Source: Microbacterium sp. cf046 (GTDB taxonomy: Bacteria; Actinomycetota; Actinomycetes; Actinomycetales; Microbacteriaceae). From it: a stretch of DNA of 64,000 bases. Shown here piece after piece: positions 18,135 through 26,527 of this stretch. Below the pieces are notes generated by a model. That model made no database searches, was not told where the DNA came from, and saw nothing but the letters and a program-made list of their open reading frames with translations. Where the stretch lies: NCBI RefSeq assembly GCF_900114345.1, contig NZ_FOZJ01000002.1:434001-498000 (forward strand). Direction: 5' to 3'. Made by a program: the position numbers and the translations under genes. Every line of letters begins with the position of its first letter. Position 1 is the first letter of the stretch.

Positions 18135-18157
18135 GTACTCCGTCGGGAGTACTCCCG
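18135..18157 (-). promoter_or_regulatory. Overlapping palindromes upstream of the sensor kinase operon
   Basis: GTACTCC (18135-18141), a 4-bp centre and GGAGTAC (18146-18152) form an inverted repeat, and CGGGAGTACTCCCG (18144-18157) is a perfect 14-bp palindrome sharing its right half. They sit about 46-68 bp upstream of the leaderless -10 box of the kinase, a usual place for an activator site. The same core occurs upstream of the SHOCT gene. Confidence 0.5.
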
Positions 18158-18164
18158 AGGGGCC

Positions 18165-19097
18165 TCAGCGTGCGGCGGCGGCGTCGAGCGCGTCGAGGAT
18201 GCGCGTCATCGCGGTGCCGAGCGCCCACTGATCCGCGAGGGAGGCCGCATCCGACTTCGACCGGTCGTCGAGTGGCCCGAGCCGCGAGCCCGCGTCGTCG
18301 AGGTCGAGGTCTTTGACGACCTCCACGACGGTCGGCGCGACCTCGAGATAGGGGAGTCCGGCGAGGAGCTTGCTGCGGATGCCGGCAGACATGCCTTCGC
18401 CCGCCTCCGCCGCAGCGATGATGCCGGCAAGGTCGCCATGGGCGGCGAGCAGGGTCGCTGCGGTCTTCTCGCCGATGCCGGCGACGCCGGGCAGGCCGTC
18501 GGAGGAGTCGCCTCGCAGCGTCGCGAAATCCGCGTACTGCGTCGGCAGGACCCCGTACTTCTTCACCACGGTCGCATCCGTGACGATCTCGAGGTTGCTC
18601 ATGCCGCGCGCGGTGTAGATCACGCGCACGTCACTCGCGTCGTCGACGAGCTGGAACAGATCGCGGTCGCCCGTCACGATGTCGACGGGCAGCGTCGCAC
18701 GCGTCGCGAGGGTGCCGATGACGTCGTCGGCCTCGTGCGCGGCGGCGCCGACGATGACGATGCCGAGCGCATCGAGCACCTGGCGGATGACCGGGACCTG
18801 CACTTCGAGCGGATCGGGGACGACCTCGATGTCGGGGCCGACTGCCGTCACCACCGCGACGCGATGGGTCTTGTACGTGGGGATCAGGTCGACCCGCCAC
18901 TGCGGGCGCCAGTCGTCATCCCAGCAGGCGACCAGGTGCGTCGGCTCGTAGGTCGTGAGGAGCCGCGTGATGATGTCGAGGAAGCCGCGTACCGCGTTGA
19001 CCGGCGTGCCGTCGGGCGCGCGCACCGTGTCGGGGACGCCGTAGAACGCGCGGAAGTACAGCGAGGCGCTGTCGAGGAGCATGAGGCGGTCGGTCAC
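18165..19097 (-). CDS. 5'-3' exonuclease (FEN/Pol I N-terminal type)
   Basis: 310 residues. A stand-alone structure-specific nuclease related to the 5' nuclease domain of DNA polymerase I, removing RNA primers or flaps. Acidic metal site residues lie in LLDSASLYFRAF, CWDDDW, AAHEADDVIGTL and VTGDRDLFQLVDD, and the H3TH DNA-binding segment reads RGDSSDGLPGVAGIGEKTA. GTG 19097 is preceded six nt upstream by CAGGAT. Full family length. Confidence 0.92.
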   Translation of the reverse strand: MTDRLMLLDSASLYFRAFYGVPDTVRAPDGTPVNAVRGFLDIITRLLTTYEPTHLVACWDDDWRPQWRVDLIPTYKTHRVAVVTAVGPDIEVVPDPLEVQVPVIRQVLDALGIVIVGAAAHEADDVIGTLATRATLPVDIVTGDRDLFQLVDDASDVRVIYTARGMSNLEIVTDATVVKKYGVLPTQYADFATLRGDSSDGLPGVAGIGEKTAATLLAAHGDLAGIIAAAEAGEGMSAGIRSKLLAGLPYLEVAPTVVEVVKDLDLDDAGSRLGPLDDRSKSDAASLADQWALGTAMTRILDALDAAAAR

Positions 19098-19131
19098 GCG
19101 CTCATCCTGCCACGGCGGTGCGACGCGGTGC

Positions 19132-19743
19132 TCAGCGCACCCGGTAGGTGATGTGCGTGACTTCGGGCGTGCTGCGCACGGCGACGGTGTCGAGCCGGAG
19201 CGGGGGAACGCCATCGAAGACGCGGACGACGTCGCTCCGGTCGGTGAGCCCGAGCGTGAGCGGGACGACGTGCAGGCGCAGCACGTCGAGGAGCCCGGCT
19301 GCCAGGAACTGGTTCACGGTCTCGGCGCCGCCGGCGATCGAGATGCCGGAATCGCCTGCGGCATCCCGGGCTCGCGCGAGCGCCGACTCAGGCCCGTCGG
19401 TGACGAAGAAGAAGGTCGTGCCGCCTTCCATCTCGACGGGCTCGCGCGGGTGGTGCGTGAGCACGAACACAGGCCCGTGATACGGCGGGTCCGGTCCCCA
19501 CCAGCCCCGCCAATCGCCGGTCCACTCACCGCGGACCGGACCGAACATGTTGCGCCCCATGATGAAGGCACCGGCATCGACGATCGCGTCGACCTCGGCG
19601 CGATTGTCATCGCCGTGCTCGAACATCCAGGTGTGCAGCGCCTCGTCTTCGATGCCGTCGCCGAAGGGCGCCTCCTCCCGCTGGTTGTAGCCGGTGGAGA
19701 AACCGTCCGCGGACACGGAGATGTCGGCAGAGACGAGACCCAT
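19132..19743 (-). CDS. Dihydrofolate reductase family protein (RibD C-terminal fold)
   Basis: 203 residues. Conserved family segments are ADISVSADGFSTGYNQ, DAIVDAGAFIMGRNMFGPVRG, PVFVLTHHPREPVEMEGGTTF, ISIAGGAETVNQFLAAGLLD and the C-terminal VTHITYRVR. Proteins of this group are NADPH-dependent reductases of unknown substrate, not the housekeeping folate enzyme. ATG 19743 follows CAGACT by six nt. Confidence 0.85.
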   Translation of the reverse strand: MGLVSADISVSADGFSTGYNQREEAPFGDGIEDEALHTWMFEHGDDNRAEVDAIVDAGAFIMGRNMFGPVRGEWTGDWRGWWGPDPPYHGPVFVLTHHPREPVEMEGGTTFFFVTDGPESALARARDAAGDSGISIAGGAETVNQFLAAGLLDVLRLHVVPLTLGLTDRSDVVRVFDGVPPLRLDTVAVRSTPEVTHITYRVR

Positions 19744-19813
19744 GGAGCCAGTCTGCCGCGCAGTCGAGGGTTCCTGCCAGATGGCCGGCGCGCCGGTGCG
19801 GTCGTCGGATCGG

Positions 19814-20581
19814 CTAGCAGCCCGGACCGGCGGGGTTCTCGATGCACGTCCTGTCGACGAGCGCGGTGCGAGCCTCGACGACCCGGATGTCGTACCCGGC
19901 GCTCGTCGCCGTCACGTAACCCGTGACCGGTCGCCACGTGCCGGATCCGAAATCGACGGATGCGGCGTACTGCACCGTCACGGCCACGGGGTACGTGCCG
20001 CGCTCGCGGTAGACATGGCTCGTCGCGGTCGGGGTGAACTGCGGCTGAGCGAGGCTCGCCCAGCTCGCACCGCCGGTGGTGAATCGTGCGGTCGATCCGT
20101 CGCCGTAGTCGAACACGAAGCCGGCGGGCACGAAGCGAACCGTGACATCCCAGCCCAGCAGCGTGCCGGTCATCAGCTGCTCGGATGCTGACGCCACGAC
20201 GTTCGTCGGCGCACCGACGAGTCCGAAACCGGTCGGCTCACCCGTGAGCGAGGGAGTGGCGGGTCGGAACGACGCGAGATCGGCCGCCGTCACATCCGGC
20301 GGGGTGACGACGAGGAATCCGCCGCAATCGGCGCGGGTGCAGGTGATGGGCTGCGGCGCGGGCTGAGGCTCGGGTTGCGTCGGGGAGCCGTGGTCGCCCT
20401 GGTCGGTGACCGGCGGCGCGGGGTTGGTGATGCTCGCGCCGATGTCGACCTGTTCGCCGGAGTTTGAAACCGTCGTGCACGCGCCGATCGCGGCCAGGTC
20501 GGGACTGCACGGCGCGCTGGAGGAAACCCCAAGCCAAGAACCTATTACGAGCAAAGATGCTGCAACCGTTGGGACTAGCAT
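19814..20581 (-). CDS. Secreted protein with PKD-like beta domain, unrecognised
   Basis: 255 residues. Residues 1-23 form a signal peptide (VAASLLVIGSWLGVSSSAP). A Pro/Gln-rich linker (about 55-78) precedes a region with PKD-like features: FVFDYGDGSTARFT and SHVYRERGTYPVAVTV match the WDFGDG and HxYxxxGxYxVxLxV patterns. Paired cysteines are spread along the chain, suggesting disulfides outside the membrane. Its ATG overlaps the end of the lipoprotein gene by 7 nt. The 5' third has lower GC than the surroundings. Confidence 0.72.
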   Translation of the reverse strand: MLVPTVAASLLVIGSWLGVSSSAPCSPDLAAIGACTTVSNSGEQVDIGASITNPAPPVTDQGDHGSPTQPEPQPAPQPITCTRADCGGFLVVTPPDVTAADLASFRPATPSLTGEPTGFGLVGAPTNVVASASEQLMTGTLLGWDVTVRFVPAGFVFDYGDGSTARFTTGGASWASLAQPQFTPTATSHVYRERGTYPVAVTVQYAASVDFGSGTWRPVTGYVTATSAGYDIRVVEARTALVDRTCIENPAGPGC

Positions 20582-21093
20582 CCGCCAACGATCTTTGTCG
20601 TGCTGGACTCGACTAGTAGATCCGGGGCCGCGAAGACGAAGTCGACCGTGAGCAGGGATACGGGTTGCCTATCCGCGGCTGTTACGTCATGGCCTGATTC
20701 ATCGAGCACTCGGGTGCCAGTCGAGTCCAAGCAGACCTCGAGTCGAACGTCGCCCAGTTCAGGGTCCGCCGATTTAGGGCTTATCGATGTCACATCCGTC
20801 GAGCCCACGACTGAAAGTCCGGCCTGGTCGAGCTGTTGCTGCGTTGCGATGTCTACCTCGAGTGCTTGACCGGTCAAGAATTCCTGCGGGTCTGGCTGGG
20901 AGGTTGGATCGGAACGTCGCTGATTCAGCGCATCCACGTACGCGCGGTACGTCTCCTCGGCCGCCGCGAATGCCTCGTCTTCGTTCGCGAAGGCCGGAGC
21001 CGACGGCGACGGACTCGGTTCGGGCCGGCATCCGGTCGCCACGCCGATGACCAGCGCGAGGGCGAGGGCCGTGGCGGCGAGGCGGGAAATCAT
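20575..21093 (-). CDS. Small lipoprotein, unrecognised
   Basis: 172 residues. Signal sequence with lipobox VATGC (Cys22), then a Ser/Pro linker and a helical segment FAAAEETYRAYVDALNQR typical of NTF2-like or VirB8-like accessory lipoproteins, then beta-rich sequence. No family name can be given safely. ATG 21093 has TAGCGT six nt upstream (leaderless). Forms an overlapping pair with the PKD-like secreted protein. The stretch 20575-20900 is visibly lower in GC and uses A/T-ending codons more than its neighbours. Confidence 0.7.
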   Translation of the reverse strand: MISRLAATALALALVIGVATGCRPEPSPSPSAPAFANEDEAFAAAEETYRAYVDALNQRRSDPTSQPDPQEFLTGQALEVDIATQQQLDQAGLSVVGSTDVTSISPKSADPELGDVRLEVCLDSTGTRVLDESGHDVTAADRQPVSLLTVDFVFAAPDLLVESSTTKIVGGC

Positions 21094-21198
21094 CCGACCA
21101 CGCTAGCCGCGCGAACCGTGGTCCAGCCGGACTTATCCACACCCGCGGGGCACTGAGCGGCCCTTTCCGACGGGAGGGCGCGCTGTCATACTGGCCGC

Positions 21199-21567
21199 GT
21201 GAAGATCTCGAAGCTGATCGGTGCCGCCGCTGTCGTCGCTCTCGCGATAGGTCTCAGTGCCTGCGCGCCTTCCAACACTCCGGTGATCGCGCCGGTCACT
21301 GTCGACGTCGGCGATCTGCAGGACGGGACGGTGGAGCTCGTCGTCGGCCAGGTGCTGAACATCAACACGGGCGATCTCGCGGTCGACAGCTACAGCGGCG
21401 AGGTGGAGGACACCTCGGTCGCCGAGTTCGTCAAGGGATACGAGCAGGACGGCGCCACCTACAACCCGGGAGTGAAGGCCCTCGCCGAAGGATCCACGCA
21501 GGTCGTGCTCTCGAATTCCGACGGCGGCATCGAGGACGTCACCTTCACGGTCGACGTCGGCAAGTAG
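21199..21567 (+). CDS. Small secreted lipoprotein, unrecognised
   Basis: 122 residues. Signal sequence and lipobox GLSAC (Cys21) are clear. The mature part (VTVDVGDLQDGTVELVVGQVL, DTSVAEFVKGYEQDGATYNPG, TQVVLSNSDGGIEDVTFTVDV) looks like a single immunoglobulin-like beta domain resembling protease-inhibitor or bacterial Ig folds. GTG 21199 is preceded by CATACT six nt upstream, so it is leaderless. It is divergent from the lipoprotein/PKD pair. Confidence 0.72.
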   Translation: MKISKLIGAAAVVALAIGLSACAPSNTPVIAPVTVDVGDLQDGTVELVVGQVLNINTGDLAVDSYSGEVEDTSVAEFVKGYEQDGATYNPGVKALAEGSTQVVLSNSDGGIEDVTFTVDVGK

Positions 21568-21644
21568 CGCACCGGACCACGGCAGTCGCTCCGCCCTCGG
21601 GGTGGGGGAGCCGGGTCTCTCGCGGGCGCATTAGCGTGGAGTGC

Positions 21645-22421
21645 GTGACCACTCAGCAGGAGAAAGCACAGACCCTCGCGGCGCTTTACGCCGCCCCCGA
21701 GATCTTCCGCGCGGTGAACGTGTGGGACGTGGTGTCGGCCAAGACCGTCGCGGCACTGCCGCAGACCAAGGCGATCGTGACCGCCGGCCACTCGATCGCG
21801 GCGACGTTCGGCTACCCGGACGGTGAGAAGATCCCGCTGGAGCTGATGCTCGACATGGTCGGTCGCATCGCGGCCGCGGTCGACCTGCCCGTCTCGGCCG
21901 ACCTCGATGCCGGCTACGGCGATGCCGGCGAGACCGTGCGCCGCGCGATCGGCGTCGGCGCGGTCGGGGCGAACATCGAGGACCGGCTGCGTCCGCTCGC
22001 CGACTCCGTCGCCGCGGTGGAGGCGGTGATCGCCGCCGGCGACGCAGAGGGCGTGCCGTTCGTGCTGAACGCGCGGACCGATGCGTTCGCCCGGGCCGGA
22101 GGCCGGCCGGTCGAGGAGTCGGTCGCGGATGCGATCGCCCGCGGTCGCGCGTACATCGATGCGGGAGCCAGCCTCGTCTTCGTGCCGGGTCTGCTCACCG
22201 CCGACCTGACACGTCAGCTCGTGGAGGGGATCGGCGAGCGCAGGATCAGTGTGATCGGCATTCCTGGGGCCCTGTCGGCCGCTGAGTACGAGGCGCTCGG
22301 AGTCGCCCGCATCTCGTACGGTCCGATGACCCAGCGCGTCGCCCTCACCGCTCTGCAGGACGTGGCGACCGACCTATACGGCGACGGAGTCATCCCCGCG
22401 TCGACGAGGAGCCTCAACTAG
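21645..22421 (+). CDS. Isocitrate lyase/PEP mutase family protein
   Basis: 258 residues; TIM-barrel enzyme acting at carbon-carbon or carbon-phosphorus bonds of alpha-oxo acids. Family residues are WDVVSAKTV, TAGHSIAATFGYPDGE, VSADLDAGYGD (metal-binding Asp), GANIEDR and FVLNARTDAF. It lacks the KKCGH loop of true isocitrate lyases, so an oxaloacetate hydrolase/decarboxylase-like or 2-methylisocitrate-like role is more probable. GTG 21645 lies seven nt after TAGCGT (21632-21637). Confidence 0.88.
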   Translation: MTTQQEKAQTLAALYAAPEIFRAVNVWDVVSAKTVAALPQTKAIVTAGHSIAATFGYPDGEKIPLELMLDMVGRIAAAVDLPVSADLDAGYGDAGETVRRAIGVGAVGANIEDRLRPLADSVAAVEAVIAAGDAEGVPFVLNARTDAFARAGGRPVEESVADAIARGRAYIDAGASLVFVPGLLTADLTRQLVEGIGERRISVIGIPGALSAAEYEALGVARISYGPMTQRVALTALQDVATDLYGDGVIPASTRSLN

Positions 22422-22448
22422 ACCGGCCGCGGCACGGGCGGCGCCCGC

Positions 22449-23378
22449 TCACTGTGCCGCCCGCACAGCGTCGACCACGTCGAGGACGGCCTGCGTCACC
22501 AGCGCGGGCTGCTCGACCGGCAGGCCATGCCCGCTGTCGGTGTCGGTGATGTGCGTCGCATTCAGCGAGAGCGCCAGCTCGGCCTGAGCGACGACCCATC
22601 CCGGCCAGGTCGAGTCACCTGGAGTGACCTGGAGGTCCCACGGGTGGTCGGACGACATCACGATCGCCGGCATCGCGGGCAGGGCGGGCGTGGCCTGGAG
22701 CTCCGCGATGCTCGGCTCGTAGGCCGGGACCTCCGAACCCGCGGCATCGCCGCTCGCGTCGACCACGCTCATCCAGGCCGACCACTGCTCCGGTGTGAAC
22801 GCGGTCTTCAGAAACTCGGATGCCGAGTCCAGCAGCACGATGCCCTCGACCTCGTCGGCATACGTGCGCGCGAACTGCTGTGCGATCATCCCGCCCCACG
22901 ACAGTCCCACGACGACATACGGGCCTGGCTGACCGGTCGCCTCCATGAGCGCATGCAGATCCTCAGCGCCCTGCAGTGCTGTCGTCGGCTGCGGAACGAC
23001 AGTGGAGGCGGTGGGCTCACCCGAATCCAGCGTCGTGCCGGGGCGGTCGTACGCGCACACGCGAGTGGTGTCGGATACCGCGTCGAATGTCGAGACCGTA
23101 TCAGCGGCCGCGTCGGGGAGCAGCGTGTCCCACTCATCGGCAGCGCCGCGGGTGCCCGAGATCAGCAGCACGGTCGGTGAGCCGGTTCCTCGGCATTCCA
23201 TGTACAGGCTCCGACCGTCGCCGATGTCGATGAGCGCCGCGATGTCCGCAGGTGCGGCGGACTGCTGTGTGGGCGATGAGACAGCGGCAGGAGTCGCGCC
23301 GCTGCATGCGGTCAGCGCGACCGCGAGCACCACGGTCGTGGTGCAGGCCGCGGTTCGCGTGCTGTGGTGTGAATGCAT
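22449..23378 (-). CDS. Alpha/beta hydrolase, predicted lipoprotein
   Basis: 309 residues. Signal sequence with lipobox ALTAC at about residues 21-25, so it is probably anchored outside the membrane. Hydrolase features: oxyanion region LLISGTRGAADEW, CAYDRPG, nucleophile elbow GLSWGGM (catalytic Ser), LLDSAS and the C-terminal His in TDSGHGLPVEQP. ATG 23378 is chosen because it places the signal peptide at the N-terminus; the longer reading adds basic sequence. Divergent from the FAD-dependent oxidoreductase. Substrate unknown. Confidence 0.85.
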   Translation of the reverse strand: MHSHHSTRTAACTTTVVLAVALTACSGATPAAVSSPTQQSAAPADIAALIDIGDGRSLYMECRGTGSPTVLLISGTRGAADEWDTLLPDAAADTVSTFDAVSDTTRVCAYDRPGTTLDSGEPTASTVVPQPTTALQGAEDLHALMEATGQPGPYVVVGLSWGGMIAQQFARTYADEVEGIVLLDSASEFLKTAFTPEQWSAWMSVVDASGDAAGSEVPAYEPSIAELQATPALPAMPAIVMSSDHPWDLQVTPGDSTWPGWVVAQAELALSLNATHITDTDSGHGLPVEQPALVTQAVLDVVDAVRAAQ

Positions 23379-23436
23379 GGCCCTGCGCGTCCTTCGGGTT
23401 GCCCGCCGACCTGGGGGAAATCTACCGCGGGATCGC

Positions 23437-24588
23437 ATGCCGCACGAGGTGCCGTCGGGAATCCCGCTGCGTGACACGGTGTTGGACCAGCTCGTGGAGT
23501 ACGCAGCGGTCGACGTCGTAGTGATCGGTGCGGGACAAGCGGGGCTGAGCGCCGGCTACCACCTTCGGCGTCGCGGATTCGCGCCCGTCGACGAGGCTCA
23601 GTCGGGTGCCGAGACCTTCGTGGTGCTGGATGCGAACGACCAGCCCGGAGGAGCGTGGCAGCATCGGTGGCCTTCGCTGCGGATGGCGACCGTGAACGGC
23701 ATCCATGAGCTGCCCGGCGCTCCTGTGCCCCCGGTCGACCCGCAGCACTCGAGCCGCGACGTCCTACCCCCGTACTTCCAGGCATACGAGGAGCAGTTCG
23801 CGCTGCATGTGCGACGTCCGGTTCGCGTCACCGCGGTGCGGCGCGCGGACGCTTCTGCGAACGGACGACTTCTCGTCGAGACGGATGCCGGCATCTGGGC
23901 GGCGCGATACGTGATCAATGCGACGGGCACGTGGACCCGGCCCTTCTGGCCGCACTATCCGGGGCAGCAGTCCTTCCGCGGTCGCCAGCTGCACGTCGCC
24001 GACTACGTGTCGGCCGATGAGTTCGCCGGCAATCGGGTCCTGATCGTCGGGGCGGGGGTGTCGGCGGTGCAGCTGCTCGAGGAGATCTCGCACGTCGCCG
24101 AGACGTTCTGGATGACACGCCGGGAGCCGGACTGGGCCGAGGAGGCCTTCGACATCCCGGCGCGCGTGGCGGCGATCGCCGGGGTGGAGGACCGCGTGAG
24201 GCGCGGACTGCCACCGGGCAGTGTGATCTCGGTCACGGGCATGCATTGGACCCCGTGGGCGCGGGCCGCGCAGGCCCGGGGTGTGCTCGTCCGGCATCCG
24301 ATGTTCGCCTCGATAGAGCCGGACGGCGTGCGCATGGCGGACGGCTCGTTCATCGCCGCCGACGTCATCCTGTGGGCGACCGGGTTCCGGCCGGCGCTCG
24401 AGCACCTCGCGCCCTTTCGACTGCGGACGCCGGAGGGCGGCATCCGTGTCGCCGACACGCGTGCGATCGATGAGCCGCGACTCTTCCTGATCGGGTACGG
24501 CCCGTCGCAGTCGACCATCGGCGCGAACCGCGCCGGGCGTGCCGCGGTGCGCGCGATCGTCGAGGATCGCGCGGCAGTCGCGGCATGA
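23437..24588 (+). CDS. FAD-dependent NAD(P)-binding oxidoreductase, CzcO-type
   Basis: About 383 residues. Two Rossmann motifs: GAGQAGLSAGYHL near the N-terminus for FAD and VLIVGAGVSAVQLLEEI in the middle for NADPH, plus ATGTW and ATGFRPAL, as in flavin monooxygenase-like CzcO proteins. HRWPSLRMATVNGIHELPG fits the flavin-contacting loop of this family. The start is uncertain: ATG 23437 gives a 25-residue lead before the first motif; GTG 23479 and 23494 are also possible. Role of this group is mostly unknown. Confidence 0.82.
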   Translation: MPHEVPSGIPLRDTVLDQLVEYAAVDVVVIGAGQAGLSAGYHLRRRGFAPVDEAQSGAETFVVLDANDQPGGAWQHRWPSLRMATVNGIHELPGAPVPPVDPQHSSRDVLPPYFQAYEEQFALHVRRPVRVTAVRRADASANGRLLVETDAGIWAARYVINATGTWTRPFWPHYPGQQSFRGRQLHVADYVSADEFAGNRVLIVGAGVSAVQLLEEISHVAETFWMTRREPDWAEEAFDIPARVAAIAGVEDRVRRGLPPGSVISVTGMHWTPWARAAQARGVLVRHPMFASIEPDGVRMADGSFIAADVILWATGFRPALEHLAPFRLRTPEGGIRVADTRAIDEPRLFLIGYGPSQSTIGANRAGRAAVRAIVEDRAAVAA

Positions 24589-24648
24589 CCTCGGTGCCCA
24601 CCGCGGCATAGGCTGACGGTCGGTCATCCGGCCCGGCGAGGAGGCTCC

Positions 24649-25089
24649 ATGTCGTTCGGCAGCGCAGCCTCGCACCGCCGCGTGCCTCGACGTCTCGATG
24701 CGTCCGCTGTCTGTCCGTGCGACAGCGGCCTTCCGTTCGGCGAATGCTGCGGTCCGGTGCTCGACGGTGATCCGGCACCGACCGCCGAACGGCTGATGCG
24801 CTCGCGGTACACGGCGTTCTTCCTCGGTGACGCACAGCATCTGCTGCGCACCTGGCACCCGGCAACGCGCCCCGACACGATCGACCTCCACGACGACGTC
24901 CGTTGGACCGGGCTCGCGATCGAACAGGTCGGGGCCGGCGGCACCGAGGACACCTCCGGCGTCGTGGTCTTCACGGCGTCGTGGGAGCAGGGACGCGGTG
25001 CGTCCGCGACCGGCGGTGCCTTGCACGAACGGAGTCGGTTCGTCCGCAGGGGCGCCCGTTGGTCGTACGTCGACGGCGAGGTCGATTGA
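24649..25089 (+). CDS. YchJ family protein (SEC-C motif, UPF0225)
   Basis: 146 residues. The zinc-binding N-terminal motif CPCDSGLPFGECCGP and the following TAERLMRSRYTAFFLGD, HLLRTWHP and the C-terminal SRFVRRGARWSYVDGE match the YchJ family, which has an NTF2-like fold. An adjacent GAGGAGG-like site lies before ATG 24649. Function in bacteria is not established. Confidence 0.87.
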   Translation: MSFGSAASHRRVPRRLDASAVCPCDSGLPFGECCGPVLDGDPAPTAERLMRSRYTAFFLGDAQHLLRTWHPATRPDTIDLHDDVRWTGLAIEQVGAGGTEDTSGVVVFTASWEQGRGASATGGALHERSRFVRRGARWSYVDGEVD

Positions 25090-25157
25090 ACGCCCGCGGA
25101 CGGCTGCGCGTTCGTCTGGGCGGCCCCCGCCCCCGAAATCGTGCGTAGCGTTGAGGG

Positions 25158-25655
25158 ATGCCGCATCCCGCCCCCCATCCCGTCGCAGCCGGTCAGGAAT
25201 CGGTTTGGGACTACCCCCGTCCGCCCCGCATCGAACAGGTCGACCGTCGCGTGACGATCGACCTCGGCGGAGAGCGCATCGTCGACACCACGGACGTCGT
25301 CCGGGTGCTCGAGACCAGCCATCCGCCTGTCTACTACGTTCCCATCTCGGCATTCGCCGACGGCGCTCTCGTGCCCGCACGCGGATCGTCCTTCTGCGAG
25401 TTCAAGGGCTACGCACGCTATTTCGACATCGTGGGGGGTCAGGTCACCGTGCCATCGGGCGGCTGGAACTACCCGACGCCCTCGCACGGATACGAGCTGC
25501 TGGCAGATCGGGTGGCGGTCTACGCCGGCAAGATGGGGCGGTGCACCCTCGACGGCGAAGAGGTTTCACCCCAGCCGGGCGGGTTCTACGGCGGCTGGGT
25601 CACCTCCGACATCGTCGGACCGTTCAAGGGCGAGCCCGGAACGCGAGGCTGGTGA
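25158..25655 (+). CDS. DUF427 domain-containing protein
   Basis: 165 residues. The DUF427 core (about 25-135) is visible: ESVWDYPRPPRIEQ, VRVLETSHPPVYYVP, CEFKGYARYFD and YAGKMGRCTLDGEEV. ATG 25158 has TAGCGT six nt upstream and is leaderless. The family is widespread in actinobacteria, plants and fungi, function unknown. Confidence 0.88.
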   Translation: MPHPAPHPVAAGQESVWDYPRPPRIEQVDRRVTIDLGGERIVDTTDVVRVLETSHPPVYYVPISAFADGALVPARGSSFCEFKGYARYFDIVGGQVTVPSGGWNYPTPSHGYELLADRVAVYAGKMGRCTLDGEEVSPQPGGFYGGWVTSDIVGPFKGEPGTRGW

Positions 25656-25665
25656 CGTGCTCGCG

Positions 25666-26406
25666 TCAGCCGTTGGGCGGCGGGTCGTCGCCGGTCTCCG
25701 CATCCGCTTCGCCGCTGTCGTCGGTCTGATCCTCGGCTGAACCGCCTCGGGCATCGTCGTCCAGCAGGCTCATCAGCGCGTCGTCGAAGGCAGCGTCGTC
25801 CGACGTCGCCGTCAGACCGGGCTCGGCCGCCAGCGTGAGGTCGATGAGTTCCCGCAGCAGCCCGCCAACCGTAGTCGAGCGAAGCAGCCGGAACTGGTCG
25901 AGCTGACCGAGCGGCGCGATCGCCGCGAGCTGCCAGCTCGATTCGAGCGGGTCGTCGGAGAGTTCGATGTTGGGATCCCACTTCACTTCGGAGTACTCGG
26001 CGGCCCGCGACAGGACGCGTCGGACGATGCGCTCCGCCTCCGTCCGCAACGGCGTGAGCGCGTCGTCCCACACGAGTGTGGGCAGTTCGCGCACGGTCGC
26101 AGTCGGATAGGGCTCGTCGTCGCGCCACTCGCTGACCTCGACGCGGGTGCCGCCGACGGCGATGAGGTGGATGTCGCTCTCCCCGGCCATGACGTTCGTG
26201 ATGCGCGCCATGGTGCCGATCCGGAAGCGCTGGTCGCCGCCGCCGGCCTCGCTGCCGCGTTCGATCAGCACCACGCCGAACTGGGGGTCGTCGTCATCGA
26301 GGAGCCGGCCGAGCATGACGAGGTAGCGCTCCTCGAAGATGCGCAGCGCCAGCGGCGTGTGCGGGAAGAGCACCGACCCGAGCGGGAACATCGCGACGTC
26401 CGCCAT
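25666..26406 (-). CDS. LON substrate-binding (ASB) domain protein, protease-less
   Basis: 246 residues. Opens with the Lon N-terminal pattern MFPLGSVLFPHTPLALRIFEERY and continues with ARITNVM and IHLIAVGGTRVEV. It has no AAA+ or protease domain. The C-terminal 40 residues are very acidic (DDDARGGSAEDQTDDSGEADAE), probably disordered. Stand-alone forms of this domain are seen next to cereblon-like or regulatory proteins; role unknown. Confidence 0.87.
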   Translation of the reverse strand: MADVAMFPLGSVLFPHTPLALRIFEERYLVMLGRLLDDDDPQFGVVLIERGSEAGGGDQRFRIGTMARITNVMAGESDIHLIAVGGTRVEVSEWRDDEPYPTATVRELPTLVWDDALTPLRTEAERIVRRVLSRAAEYSEVKWDPNIELSDDPLESSWQLAAIAPLGQLDQFRLLRSTTVGGLLRELIDLTLAAEPGLTATSDDAAFDDALMSLLDDDARGGSAEDQTDDSGEADAETGDDPPPNG

Positions 26407-26527
26407 GGATCAAGTCAACCAGCGTTCGAGAGGGACCGGCCGAGAAAACACGGTGAAAGCAGGCACACAGCGCGCGCATCGAGTCCGGTCGTAGGCTCTG
26501 TCGCAGACGACAGCGGGGGAGGTGCGA

